Counted from the stretch's first letter, positions 52,249 to 61,763 are shown. The stretch: 64,000 bases of DNA from Acidobacteriota bacterium (GCA_016715115.1 JADKBM010000004.1:186001-250000); one strand, 5' to 3'. The notes: generated by a model from the letters alone, not told the origin. A program made the numbers and translations.

Positions 52249-53655
52249 ATGGTTCACAACGAACAAAAACCTCTTGATATCTTGATCCTGGCGGCCGGGC
52301 TCGGGACGCGTATGCGTTCGGATCTGGCAAAGGTTCTGCACAAACTCGACGGGCGACCGTTGATCAATCACGTTTGCCACACCGCCACGGCGCTCGCGCC
52401 GCGCAGCATTTTCGTCGTCGTCGGCCATCAGGGCGAAGACGTCAAAACCGCGGTCCTCCGGGAATTGGACGAGCAGTTGGCGCGCTTCGTCTGGCAAAGG
52501 GATCAACTCGGCACGGGACACGCGGTCAACTCGGCCCGCGAGTTTCTGGCGGAAACCGATTCGACGCTTCTTGTGCTTTCGGGCGACGTGCCGATGATCC
52601 GGGCTGAAACGCTCGCGGCACTGATCCAACAGCATCGCGGACATCGCGGGCGCGGAGCAACGTGCACGATCCTGACCGTCAAGCTCGACGATCCGACCGG
52701 ATACGGCCGCGTCGTGCGCGACGATTCGGGGCAATTCGACTCGATCGTCGAACAGAAGGACGCGACCGACGAAGAGCGCGCGATCCGCGAGATCAACAGC
52801 GGCATTTATTGTTTCGATACGCGCAAACTCTTCGACGCGCTTTCAAAGGTCAAGAACCACAATGCGCAGGGCGAGTATTACCTGACCGACGTTCCCGCTC
52901 TGATGAGGCAATCCGGCGAGGACGTCTCGCTTTTCAGACACGACGATCCGTTTGAGATCGAGGGCATCAACAACCGTGTTCAGCTCGCCGATATGGAACG
53001 GATTCTCTGTCGCCGGGTCGTAAAGAAGCTGATGCTCGATTATGGCGTGACGTTCATCGATCCGAAGAACGCCTATATCTCGCAACGTGCGACGATCGGC
53101 CGCGACACGGTCATTTATCCGAACGTTTCCATCGAGGGAGAATCGCTGATCGGCGACGGCTGCACGATCCGTTCGGGAACGCGGATTTCGAATTCGAAGA
53201 TCGGCAACGGAGTCGAGATCCTCGATCACTGCGTCATTAACGACGCCGAGATCGCCGGCGGCGCTCGCATCGGACCGTTCGCGCACCTCAGGCCGGCGGC
53301 GAAGATCGGAGAGAACGCCCACGTCGGGAATTTTGTCGAGATCAAGAAAAGCGTACTCGGCCGCGGTTCAAAGGCGAATCATCTGACCTATATCGGCGAT
53401 GCGACCGTCGGCGAAAACACGAATATCGGCGCCGGTACGATCACGTGCAACTACGACGGCAAGAACAAGCACCGGACGGAGATCGGCGACAACGTCAAGA
53501 TCGGTTCCGACACGATGCTCGTCGCCCCGGTCAAGCTCGGCGACGGCGTCGTCACGGGCGCCGGCAGTGTAGTCACGAAAGACGTTGACGCAAACACGTT
53601 GGTCGTGGGTGCGCCGGCAAGGGCGATCCGAACGCTGAAAACGGAGGAAAATTGA
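52249..53655 (+). CDS. glmU: Bifunctional GlmU (GlcNAc-1-P uridyltransferase / GlcN-1-P acetyltransferase)
   Basis: 468 residues. The uridyltransferase domain starts with LDILILAAGLGTRMRSDLAK, VLHKLDGRPL and later LVLSGDVPMI; from about residue 260 a left-handed beta-helix of hexapeptide repeats (NVSIEGESLIGDGCTIRSGT, GPFAHLRPAAKIGENAHVGN, GAGTITCNYDGKNKHRTEIG) makes the acetyltransferase. The product is UDP-GlcNAc for peptidoglycan and LPS. 39 bp after yvcK, likely cotranscribed. Confidence 0.96.
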   Translation: MVHNEQKPLDILILAAGLGTRMRSDLAKVLHKLDGRPLINHVCHTATALAPRSIFVVVGHQGEDVKTAVLRELDEQLARFVWQRDQLGTGHAVNSAREFLAETDSTLLVLSGDVPMIRAETLAALIQQHRGHRGRGATCTILTVKLDDPTGYGRVVRDDSGQFDSIVEQKDATDEERAIREINSGIYCFDTRKLFDALSKVKNHNAQGEYYLTDVPALMRQSGEDVSLFRHDDPFEIEGINNRVQLADMERILCRRVVKKLMLDYGVTFIDPKNAYISQRATIGRDTVIYPNVSIEGESLIGDGCTIRSGTRISNSKIGNGVEILDHCVINDAEIAGGARIGPFAHLRPAAKIGENAHVGNFVEIKKSVLGRGSKANHLTYIGDATVGENTNIGAGTITCNYDGKNKHRTEIGDNVKIGSDTMLVAPVKLGDGVVTGAGSVVTKDVDANTLVVGAPARAIRTLKTEEN

Positions 53656-53765
53656 CGAATCAAGAGTAAAGGGTGATAGAATCCTTTGAAATTCTAAACT
53701 CACTCTAGCTTCATTTCTTTGCCACAAAACCTTGTCTCGGTGAAGAAACGAACTTCACTCTTTTT

Positions 53766-54047
53766 ATGAAATTTGAATGGGATTTTCGGAAAGCCGAAAT
53801 AAACCAAGAGAAACATGGCGGCGATTTTGGGGAAGCGCTTGAGGTGTTTGGGGACCCAAACGCGCTTTACGGCAATGATCCCGAACACTCGATATCTGAA
53901 CGACGCTTTTTCGTGATTGGTATTTCAAAAAATCAACTGCTGTTCGTTGTTTATGTTGAGAAGGACGGCGGCGAAACGATACGAATTATTTCGGCCAGAC
54001 GCGCCGATCGGCGTCACCATTTTGAATATGCAAAACAACTCTTCTGA
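53766..54047 (+). CDS. brnT: BrnT-family toxin
   Basis: 93 residues: FEWDFRKAEINQEKHGGDFG EAL block at the start and ISERRFFVIGISKNQLLFVV, IRIISARRADRRHHFEYAK at the end, all diagnostic of BrnT, a ribonuclease toxin of RelE-like fold. The antitoxin gene overlaps its 3' end by 20 bp. The pair interrupts the glmU-glmS order. Confidence 0.9.
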   Translation: MKFEWDFRKAEINQEKHGGDFGEALEVFGDPNALYGNDPEHSISERRFFVIGISKNQLLFVVYVEKDGGETIRIISARRADRRHHFEYAKQLF

Positions 54048-54399
54048 AAATCAAACCGTTCAACCATTTGGGTTTGAAATCGTCGAAGATTCCAGCGGCG
54101 AACGCTACCTTGTCAGATCGCAGGAAGACCACGATCTCGATCTGGCCGCGGGTATGGATGAAAGTGAAACGCTACGGCCTGGAAAATATCGGCTTCAGAA
54201 GAACAGCGTCATAAGGCGCGCAAATGCTGTTCAGGTATCGATCGAACTAGAACTCGACTTGGACGTCTTAAACCACTTCAGGTCAAAAATCGAATCTCAC
54301 GAGTCACTTGAGCAGTTCATTTGCGAGAAACTCCGTTGGTTAATGGAGGTTGAAACTGGAAGACTCGAAGCTGCTACCGATGAGAAAAAAGCGGCTTAA
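54028..54399 (+). CDS. BrnA-like antitoxin with extended N-terminus
   Basis: 123 residues from the ATG at 54028. The C-terminal half has the VQVSIELELDLDVLNHFRSK segment that corresponds to the BrnA ribbon-helix-helix DNA-binding part; the N-terminal half (FEIVEDSSGERYLVRSQEDH) is longer than in typical BrnA. It probably neutralises BrnT and represses the operon. Confidence 0.65.
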   Translation: MQNNSSENQTVQPFGFEIVEDSSGERYLVRSQEDHDLDLAAGMDESETLRPGKYRLQKNSVIRRANAVQVSIELELDLDVLNHFRSKIESHESLEQFICEKLRWLMEVETGRLEAATDEKKAA

Positions 54400-54442
54400 A
54401 GCAATCGTTATTGGGGTCCTTCTTACGCGGGGTACTCTCACA

Positions 54443-54764
54443 ATGAGTGTTTTCCGAAGCAAGTTAATGGTCTTGATTTGGATTGTCACGGCGTCCGCGG
54501 CTGTTTCGTTACTTTTTGGACAAGCGCGGGAAAGAAAATAAGGACGACAGCGGTCGGCTGGTGAAATCCAAGACAGGCTGATCAGACAAGACGATAGTCA
54601 TAGCTTCGGGGCAAAGCGACGATAACGTTGTTTCAACGACGCTTAAACTGTCAAAAGACGGTAAAGAGCTTCGAATCGTAATCTTGAACTTCAGGTCGTT
54701 TGACGGGCGCGTTACGCTCGGGAGATTTGGCGACCGAACGTTTACAAGGGACCCGAAGCAATAA
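54443..54764 (+). pseudogene. Decayed gene for a small exported protein
   Basis: The reading starts with a signal-like segment (MSVFRSKLMVLIWIVTASAA VSLLFGQ) in one frame, shifts to another frame (KRGKENKDDSGRLVKSKTG), meets an in-frame TGA at about 54579, and continues SDKTIVIASGQSDDNVVSTT to ...RFGDRTFTRDPKQ with a stop at 54764. One frameshift and one nonsense codon in a coherent sequence indicate decay or a sequence error. Not recognised otherwise. Confidence 0.5.
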
Positions 54765-54832
54765 ATTGGAAAAGAGGCTGAAGCCGGAACTCCGAACAAG
54801 GCCGGCCGAAGCCGGAACTCCAAACTAAGATT

Positions 54833-56695
54833 ATGTGTGGAATTGTTGGATACGTTGGAAACAAACAAGTTGTGCCGTTGATCATCGACGGCCTGCGGAA
54901 ACTGGAATATCGCGGTTACGATTCGGCCGGCATTGCCGTCGTCGATGAGAATCATAACCTCTCGTTGCGGCGCGCCGAAGGGAAACTGCGAAATCTCGAG
55001 GAAGCGATACGGCTCAACCCGCTCGACGGCAATTACGGCATCGGGCACACGCGTTGGGCGACGCACGGGCGTCCGACCGAGGAGAACGCTCATCCGCATC
55101 GCGATTGCACGGGCCGGATCGTCGTCGTCCATAACGGCATCATCGAGAATTATCTGACGCTCAAGGAAGCGCTCCGCGCCAAGGGCCACGAGTTCAAGAC
55201 CGAGACCGACACCGAGATCGTCGCGCATCTCATCGAAGAGATAATGAAGACGGACGGGCTTGGATTCGAAGAAGCGGTCCGCAAAGCAGTCCAGCAGCTC
55301 AAGGGGATCTTCGCGCTGTCGATCATTTCCGCCGACGAACCCGACAAGATCATTTCCGTCCGCGAAGGCCCGCCGGTCGTCATCGGCCTCGGCGACGGCG
55401 AGTTCTTCGTTGCCTCCGACATTCCCGCGATCCTGCAGCACACCCGCGACGTCTTTTATCTCGGCGAAAAGGAGATCGCGATCCTGACGAAGGATTCGGT
55501 CCGCGTCACCGATTTCGACGGCAACGTCGTCGAGCCGAAACAGCAGCGCATAACCTGGGACCCGATTATGGCGGAGAAGGGCGGCTTCAAGCATTTCCTG
55601 CTCAAGGAGATCTACGAACAGCCGCGCGCCGTTCGGGATACCGTCCGAGGACGCGTTTCGCTCGACACCGGCAAGGTCTATCTCGATCCGATGAATATCT
55701 CGGAAGATGATTTTCGCGCCGTCCGTTCGATCAAGATTGCGGCCTGCGGCACGAGTTGGCACGCCGGAACGGCGGCGAAGTTCTTGATCGAAGAACTCGC
55801 GCGCGTGCCGGTCGAAGTCGATTACGCGTCTGAGTTTCGTTACCGAAATCCGGTGCTCGAGGAATCCGATCTGCTGATCGTCATCTCGCAATCGGGCGAA
55901 ACCGCCGACACGATCGCCGCCATGCGCGAGGCGAAGGAAGCCGGTTGCAAGGTGCTCGCGATCTGCAACGTGCAGGGTTCGATGATCACGCGCGAGGCCG
56001 ACGGTACGATCCTGACCCACGCCGGGCCCGAGATCAGCGTCGCCTCGACCAAGGCGTTCACGTCGCAGATCATCGCGCTCTACATTTTTGCGCTTTATCT
56101 CGGCGAGTTGCGCGGAAAGCTGAACGAAGAGCAGGTCATCAAGCACGCCCAGGAACTGATCGAATTGCCGCTCAAGATAGAAGAGATCCTGAGCGAGGCC
56201 GACTCGATCGAAGAGTTGTCGAAAGAGTTCTTTCGTTCGCAGGATTTTCTCTACCTGGGCCGCGGGATCAACTTCCCTGTCGCCCTCGAAGGCGCTCTCA
56301 AGCTCAAGGAGATCTCGTACATTCACGCCGAAGGCTATCCGGCGGGCGAGATGAAGCACGGCCCGAACGCCTTGATCGACGAGAAACTCCCGGTCGTCAT
56401 CATCAATACACGCGAAGAGGGGAATCTCGGCAGCGAGTTGCGTTACGAGAAGACGCATTCGAACATTGTCGAGGTCAAAGCGCGCGACGGGATCATTTTT
56501 TCGATCCTGACCGAAGGCGACAAGATGAGTTCGATCGTCTCCGACTACGTCGTCGAGATCCCGAAGGTTTCGGATCTCCTCGCGCCGATCCTGTCGGTCG
56601 TCCCGCTCCAGCTTCTGGCGTATTATATCGCCGTCCGCCGCGGTTGCGACGTCGACCAGCCCAGGAATCTGGCGAAGTCGGTGACGGTGGAGTGA
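54833..56695 (+). CDS. glmS: Glucosamine-6-phosphate synthase GlmS
   Basis: 620 residues. N-terminal glutaminase domain with the catalytic Cys directly after Met (MCGIVGYVGNKQVVPLIIDG) and GYDSAGIAV, GIGHTRWATHGRPTEENAHP; two SIS domains (IAACGTSWHAG, VISQSGETADTIAAMREAKE, YLGRGINFPVALEGALKLKE); C-terminal PRNLAKSVTVE, which is nearly invariant. It makes glucosamine-6-P from fructose-6-P and glutamine, the first step towards UDP-GlcNAc. No glmS ribozyme is seen in the ~70 bp before the start. Confidence 0.97.
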   Translation: MCGIVGYVGNKQVVPLIIDGLRKLEYRGYDSAGIAVVDENHNLSLRRAEGKLRNLEEAIRLNPLDGNYGIGHTRWATHGRPTEENAHPHRDCTGRIVVVHNGIIENYLTLKEALRAKGHEFKTETDTEIVAHLIEEIMKTDGLGFEEAVRKAVQQLKGIFALSIISADEPDKIISVREGPPVVIGLGDGEFFVASDIPAILQHTRDVFYLGEKEIAILTKDSVRVTDFDGNVVEPKQQRITWDPIMAEKGGFKHFLLKEIYEQPRAVRDTVRGRVSLDTGKVYLDPMNISEDDFRAVRSIKIAACGTSWHAGTAAKFLIEELARVPVEVDYASEFRYRNPVLEESDLLIVISQSGETADTIAAMREAKEAGCKVLAICNVQGSMITREADGTILTHAGPEISVASTKAFTSQIIALYIFALYLGELRGKLNEEQVIKHAQELIELPLKIEEILSEADSIEELSKEFFRSQDFLYLGRGINFPVALEGALKLKEISYIHAEGYPAGEMKHGPNALIDEKLPVVIINTREEGNLGSELRYEKTHSNIVEVKARDGIIFSILTEGDKMSSIVSDYVVEIPKVSDLLAPILSVVPLQLLAYYIAVRRGCDVDQPRNLAKSVTVE

Positions 56696-56696
56696 T

Positions 56697-56795
56697 CTTC
56701 GATTTGCGATTGCCGATTTGCGATTGCGTTCGGAGTTCGCTTGGAGCTCGCTTAGAGTTCCGCCTTCAGGCGGCCTCTCCATTTGCGATTTGCGA
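56697..56795. repeat. GATTTGC heptamers around a GTTCGGAGTTCGC-type segment
   Basis: GATTTGCGATTGCCGATTTG-type heptamers at 56699-56727 and again at 56780-56797 flank a stretch with GGAGTTCGC, GGAGCTCGC, AGAGTTCCGCC and the dyad CCGCCTTCAGGCGG. Intergenic after glmS. Confidence 0.7.
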
Positions 56796-57055
56796 TTCTG
56801 TTGAAAGTTCCGTTGAGCGCGTGCGAGTTCAGCGTCGGACTCCCGCCCTACAAACGGCGATCTTTTTCGAGCCTGCGGGCTATATGCCCATTCGTTCGGC
56901 GCCAGGTGATTTTATTGAGTACTGAGTATAAATCAGGGACTGGAATAGGAAGCGATGAAACGCCTGAACAGACTCTTGATCGATTCTACGAACGCAACGG
57001 CTGCCTTCGCCGCCCGAACCCTGAACGAAGAAGGGCCGAAAAAACACACTACAAA

Positions 57056-57295
57056 ATGGGCTACGAAATTCGGCTCGTTGCGAATTCACAACTGGAACTG
57101 GTCCAGCTTCAGTGGACAATCCGCGCGGCCGGACTCAAACCCGGAAATCCCTATACCAAGGCCAACCGCTGGGTTGTTCCGATTTACCGACGTGACACGA
57201 TGGAACGCTTTGTTGCCTGGATCGAAAAATTCGGCAAGAATGGAAGTGCCAAACGCGAACGCCGCCAAAAGGCGGAACCCCGAACGGCCGCCTGA
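57056..57295 (+). CDS. 79-residue hypothetical protein
   Basis: From an ATG at 57056 the product is MGYEIRLVANSQLELVQLQW followed by TIRAAGLKPGNPYTKANRWV and RRDTMERFVAWIEKFG, a plausible small soluble alpha/beta protein. The frame is open further upstream with protein-like composition (TLDRFYERNGCLRRP), so a longer form with a non-ATG start near 56907 is possible. Its last dozen codons are made of the 26-bp tandem repeat. No family recognised. Confidence 0.4.
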   Translation: MGYEIRLVANSQLELVQLQWTIRAAGLKPGNPYTKANRWVVPIYRRDTMERFVAWIEKFGKNGSAKRERRQKAEPRTAA

Positions 57296-57333
57296 AGGCA
57301 GAACTCCGAACGGCCGCCTGAAGGCGGAACTCC
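57257..57333. repeat. Three tandem ~26-bp units with a GCCGCC-TGAA-GGCGG dyad
   Basis: Units at 57257-57281, 57282-57307 and 57308-57333, each GAACGGCCGCCTGAAGGCGG followed by AACTCC. Related sequences with the same GGAACTCC-GAAC frame occur near 54780 and 56760. A REP-like element between convergent genes. Confidence 0.75.
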
Positions 57334-57351
57334 AAACGAATCCGAACAAAA

Positions 57352-58756
57352 TCAGAAGCTATACGCCGCGCCCAGATTCACGTGGTTCGCGCGTTTGTGG
57401 CCGCTGAGCACGTAATCCGTGTTGAGCTGACGAAACTCGAGTCCGATCTGCAACTGCGGCGTGAACTTGTAGATCGTGTCGAACGCCCACGCCAGATTGC
57501 GCGTCCTGAAATCCCGGCTTCGGGTATTCACGAGGTCCGAGTTGCGCGGATCGTCGAGCCCGATCGAGGCGTAAAACGCGAGTTTGTCGCCCTTAATTTT
57601 TTGGCGTGATGCCGACCTGCGTCCAGCCGCCGTATGTGCGGATCCCGCGAACCCCGCGCGGCGTCAGGACGTTGTTCACCCGGACCGCATAATCGGTGTT
57701 GAAATTCTGGAAAACACCTGCCTGAAATCCGGCGAGATTCTGCCCGAAAAACGCTTCGCCCACCCACGAGAACCGTTTGTGAAGCGGGAAATTCCAGTCA
57801 AGCGCGACGCCGTAGGAATCGACGTTGAAATCCGCGATCGGCGCCGTTGTCGAAGCCGCACGCGACCGTCCGTAATGGGCGGAAACTCCGATCGTTCCGG
57901 CCTTCTTCGTCCCAAGCCAGTTCTTGTCATTGAAACCGAGCCGCGTCTGAAAGAACGGAATCCTGGAGAGCGCGCCGGAATTCGGCTGTTGCAAAAAGTT
58001 CGCCGTCGAATTCGAATCGCCGGTCTGCGGCGCCAGCACCGCTCCCTGCCAGACGATGCGACCGTCGGCGAAACGCTCCTCGATCTTGACCTGCGGAAGA
58101 CGCGCCCAGTTGTTGCCGGCGGCGGCGAACTGCGGAATCGCGGCATCGGCGATCGAAACCGGATTCTGCGGCGCGAACGGTATCCAGTCCTGGCCGATCG
58201 TTACCGATGTGTTTTTCCAGTCGATCTTCGCGTTCGCGAGCCGGACGCGGACGACGCCGAAATTCTCGCCGGTCGAGATCGCCGGCGAACCGCCGTAAAA
58301 GTCGGTTTCGACCACGCCCGTGATCTTTGCGTTTCCGATCTTCAAGCCTTCGATGCGCAGCCCTAATCGGGTTTGCCGGACGCTTGCGCTTGTGTTGCCC
58401 CGCCCTGCGGTCGCGGCGAAAAGCGGAATGTCCGAATTGTTCGTGCCGGCATCGTTACCGAACAGATTGAAATAGATCGTGCCGTAAGGAACCGCGCGCA
58501 CGCCGTTCCCGAGTTCGAAGCCAACCGGTCTCTTTTCCGGTTCGGCCTTCTTTTCCGGAGTCGCGGCGGGAACCGGCGTTTCGGTTTTCGCCGTTTGCGC
58601 GGGGGTTGCGGTCGCTTTTTTCAAACGCTCGAGTTCGGCCTGCATCGCCTGCATCTGGGCCTCAAGCTTTTTGATCTGCTCCTGTACATCGGGCGCAGTT
58701 TGCGCCGAAACCACGGCCGCGAATAAGAAAACGAATGTGATAGTTAGGATTCTCAT
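57352..58756 (-). pseudogene. Outer-membrane porin-like gene with a frameshift in an A6 run
   Basis: Signal peptide MRILTITFVFLFAAVVSAQ, then a short coiled coil (VQEQIKKLEAQMQAMQAELE), a Pro/Lys linker and a beta-barrel domain (RLGLRIEGLKIGNAKITGVV ... TRLGFNDKN). The frame stops at 57593 after GWTQVGITPKN. If the A6 run at 57597-57602 had one base less, it would continue K-IKGDKLAFYASIGLDDPRN for about 80 residues to LGAAYSF-stop at 57352, with the terminal Phe expected of an outer-membrane barrel. So the full protein would be about 467 residues. It could supply substrate entry for the nitrate/nitrite genes upstream, by position only. Confidence 0.7.
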
Positions 58757-58866
58757 ACATTTGGTTTGAATGAGCGCCGTTTTTCGTTGGCCCCCGCGCG
58801 ACCTCGCTAACGGAGGCGTCCGGAAGAGCAGCGCTCGTCAGTACTTTTTATCAATCAATCGGCCGA

Positions 58867-60261
58867 TCACTTCTTCAACGGCTCAAACGGCTTAACCGGT
58901 TTGACTCCGCTCAGACTCATCAATCCGAGCCTCGAGAAGTTCATCGATTCGCCGAGGATTCGAGCCGATTCCTGCGGCGCGTGAAATCCCATCGAGTTCT
59001 CGGCTTCGATAAAGTCGAGATAGAACTGAGCCTTGCGCTGATAGTCCCGCGCTTCGGCCAGTTCCGCGTCGGTCTTGCCGGCGTCTTTCGCGGCCTTGAG
59101 CTGCGCGATCAGATCGAGAAGCGCGTCCATCGCCAGATTCCTGGCGTTGAACGTGCGCACCTGAATCGTCTCGGCACGATTTTTCATCTCGGCCGCGTCA
59201 ACCTTGTGACAGGAGGCGCACGACTGCTCGACCATCAGCAACGGACTGCGAACCTGATGATCCGTGATCTTGGCCGGACCGGTCTTTTTCGGCATATGAC
59301 AATCGGCGCACGAGACGCCACCGCGCGCGTGCGGACCCTGATTGAAGAGTTCAAACTCGGGGTGCTGGGCTTTCAGAACGTTCGCGCCGGTTTGCTTATG
59401 CGTCCAGTCCTTATGGCCGACCTCGTCGTAATAGGAGACGATGTTCTCGATCTTCAGGCCTTTGCTCCACGGATACGTCAGCGTCTTGCCCTCGCCCTTG
59501 AAATAGTATTCGACGTGGCATTGCCCGCAGACGAACGAGCGCATTTCAGCCTTCGTCGCATCGCGGTTGACATCGTAATCGGCAACGCCCTGCGACGCCT
59601 TGAAGGCCTTGATGCCGTTGATGAAAGCTGGACGCGAGACGCGCAGCTTGAGCGTCGCCGAATCGTGGCAGTCGATGCACGAAACCGGATGCGACACTTC
59701 CTTGCGGGCTTCCGCAAAGGGCATTTTGTTGAGCGCATCGAAGCCTTTGAAGATGTCTCCTTCGCCGAGTTTCTTGTAGGTCAGATAAGCCGAAGCGTGG
59801 CAGTTGATGCAGGATCCGGGCTGTTTGACGAAATTCTGGCGTTCGGTAAACGTCTGATCCTCAAGCATAAACGCGTGCCCGCGTTCCTCGCGGAAATCGA
59901 CGGCAAACGCGTAGCCGTCCCACATCGTTTTCAGCCGCGGATCCTCTTCGAGCCGCGATTGCGAGACGACCGAGCGCGGATCGGAAAGTTTTGGTGTAAC
60001 CTGAACCGCTTCGCTGCCGCCAAAGCGCGTCCGGACCTGATCGGTCGTTTTCAAATAATCCGCGTAGTGCATTGGAAACCGCTTCCCCCACACCGCCGGA
60101 TCGTCAGTTTCGTTCGTTTGCGCCGTTTGCTCGGTTTGCGGCTTGCCTTCCGCGATCCGCGGGCAAAAGTTTCCGTTCAAAGTTGCCGCCGCAAGGATTG
60201 CAAAACAACCCAAGACCCACGATTTCGTAATCCTTGAATAACTCATTGCTCTTGTTTTCAT
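58867..60261 (-). CDS. nrfA: Cytochrome c nitrite reductase, ammonia-forming (NrfA), CxxCH type
   Basis: 464 residues from the ATG at 60261, which has a GGGAGGAG site; the open frame upstream is not coding. An N-terminal export signal (WVLGCFAILAAATLNGNF) is followed by five haem motifs: CINCH, CIDCH, CGQCH, CADCH and CASCH. Flanking blocks match NrfA (MRSFVCGQCHVEYYFKGEGK, LKAQHPEFELF, GVSCADCHMPK). The first motif, which is CxxCK for the catalytic haem of E. coli NrfA, is CxxCH here. It reduces nitrite to ammonium in the periplasm with six electrons. No nrfH electron donor is in the window. Confidence 0.93.
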   Translation of the reverse strand: MKTRAMSYSRITKSWVLGCFAILAAATLNGNFCPRIAEGKPQTEQTAQTNETDDPAVWGKRFPMHYADYLKTTDQVRTRFGGSEAVQVTPKLSDPRSVVSQSRLEEDPRLKTMWDGYAFAVDFREERGHAFMLEDQTFTERQNFVKQPGSCINCHASAYLTYKKLGEGDIFKGFDALNKMPFAEARKEVSHPVSCIDCHDSATLKLRVSRPAFINGIKAFKASQGVADYDVNRDATKAEMRSFVCGQCHVEYYFKGEGKTLTYPWSKGLKIENIVSYYDEVGHKDWTHKQTGANVLKAQHPEFELFNQGPHARGGVSCADCHMPKKTGPAKITDHQVRSPLLMVEQSCASCHKVDAAEMKNRAETIQVRTFNARNLAMDALLDLIAQLKAAKDAGKTDAELAEARDYQRKAQFYLDFIEAENSMGFHAPQESARILGESMNFSRLGLMSLSGVKPVKPFEPLKK

Positions 60262-60340
60262 TATAACTCCTCCCATTCGCTCGGCGTGATCTTGAGCGAC
60301 GCGCCGGACAAATACGATTTGGTTTGAACACGCGCCCGTC

Positions 60341-61684
60341 TCAGCTCGGACGTTCACATCCGCGGCGTGTGTAAAACCACCAATTGACGAAGGTTGCGAA
60401 GACGAAAAAGACCGACAATCCGACAAAAAACGGATTGACCGAACCAACCGCCGAAAGCGACCAACTGATCAGCATCGAGAAGATAAACGGACCGTAGGCG
60501 GCGACCGCCGCGGTCCAGCCAATGACACCCCCCGCTTGACGCGGATTGTGTCCAAAAATTATCGGATATTGACGGAACGTCGCCGCGTTCCCCATCCCCG
60601 TGAAAAAGAACAGCGTCAGCATCAGCCCGACGAACATCCCGAACTGATCCATACTCGCCGGTGAAAACAGCCCAAGCGCGATCATCGCGACGGTGATCGC
60701 GATCAATGCGATGCCGCAGATCGTCGTAAGGATCGCGCCGCCGATCTTATCGGCAACGAACCCGAACAGGACGCGGCTCGCGGAACCGATGAGCGGGCCG
60801 AAAAAGGCGTACTTGAGCGGGTCGGGCGGGCTGGGAAAGCCGCCGTAGAGCGTCTTGATAAGCATCGGGAACGCGGCCGAAAGTCCGGAGAATCCGCCGA
60901 AGGTCATCAGGTACGTGATCGTGCAGAACCAAGTGTGTTTGTCCTTGAAAATATCGAGCTGTTCCCGGAAGGATGCCTTGATCGGAACGCTCCGGAGAAG
61001 CATCCAACTGAGGAATCCAAGAATTACGAGCAGCGGAACGTACCAGAACGCCGCGTTCTGGAGATAGATATTCGTTGTCGCAGTAACCTCTTTCGTGGCG
61101 GGGTTGACCGTTTGCGAAACTTGCGGATCGCCGATCATTGCGAACCCGATGACAACCGGTGTCATAAATTGCGCCAGACTGACGCCGAAGTTTCCGATGC
61201 CGGCTTGGATTCCGAGTGCCGTGCCCTGCAGGCGTTTCGGAAAGAAGACGCTCGTGCTCGGCATATACGACGAAAAATCGCCGCCGCCGAATCCGGCCGC
61301 GAACGCAAGAACGATAAAGATCCAGAACGGCGTCGTCGGATCCATGATCGCGAGTCCGATGCCGATGCATGGTATCAACTTCAGGAAAGTCGCAATTGTA
61401 ATGATGTGGCGCGTTCCGACGATCGGCACCAGAAAAGTGTGAATGATCCGGAGCGTTCCGCCGGCGAGACCGGGCATCGCCGCGAGCCAAAAAAGCTGGG
61501 TAGTGGTGAACTTGAACCCGATTCCCGGGAGTTTGACGACGATGGCGCTCATCATAAACCACGTCGCGAACGAGAGCGTAAGCGTCGCGGTGGTAACGAT
61601 CAGTGTCCGCCAGGCGATCTTGCTGCCCGTTTCCTGCCAGAAGTCAGCATCTTCGGGCGTCCATTTTTCTATCCAGGTTGACAT
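60341..61684 (-). CDS. NarK-type nitrate/nitrite transporter (MFS) 1
   Basis: About 447 residues from the ATG at 61684 (MSTWIEKWTPEDADFWQETG). Twelve membrane helices with the nitrate-porter signatures, for example AAGFGGGDFSSYMPSTSVFF, GTALGIQAGIGNFGVSLAQF and FTGMGNAATFRQYPIIFGHN. It would import nitrate or exchange it for nitrite. It is 79 bp upstream of nrfA on the same strand. Confidence 0.9.
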   Translation of the reverse strand: MSTWIEKWTPEDADFWQETGSKIAWRTLIVTTATLTLSFATWFMMSAIVVKLPGIGFKFTTTQLFWLAAMPGLAGGTLRIIHTFLVPIVGTRHIITIATFLKLIPCIGIGLAIMDPTTPFWIFIVLAFAAGFGGGDFSSYMPSTSVFFPKRLQGTALGIQAGIGNFGVSLAQFMTPVVIGFAMIGDPQVSQTVNPATKEVTATTNIYLQNAAFWYVPLLVILGFLSWMLLRSVPIKASFREQLDIFKDKHTWFCTITYLMTFGGFSGLSAAFPMLIKTLYGGFPSPPDPLKYAFFGPLIGSASRVLFGFVADKIGGAILTTICGIALIAITVAMIALGLFSPASMDQFGMFVGLMLTLFFFTGMGNAATFRQYPIIFGHNPRQAGGVIGWTAAVAAYGPFIFSMLISWSLSAVGSVNPFFVGLSVFFVFATFVNWWFYTRRGCERPS

Positions 61685-61763
61685 GATTTTTCTTGTTTCC
61701 GTGACCACTTCAGCATAAGGCCGCCTCAATGCCCGATATATGACCGAAGTCATAAAATCGCAT

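Noticed and set aside
54766..54832. glmS ribozyme before glmS
   Set aside because: The leader is only about 70 bp after the decayed gene, contains REP-like GGAACTCC repeats, and shows no ribozyme core.
54509..56782. 757-codon open frame antisense to glmS
   Set aside because: High GC makes the strand opposite to a real gene open; the sequence is Arg/Asp-rich without any recognisable domain, and glmS is certain.
60262..60447. Longer N-terminus for NrfA (start at 60447)
   Set aside because: It would overlap the end of the NarK-type gene, and the export signal and a strong ribosome site are at 60261.
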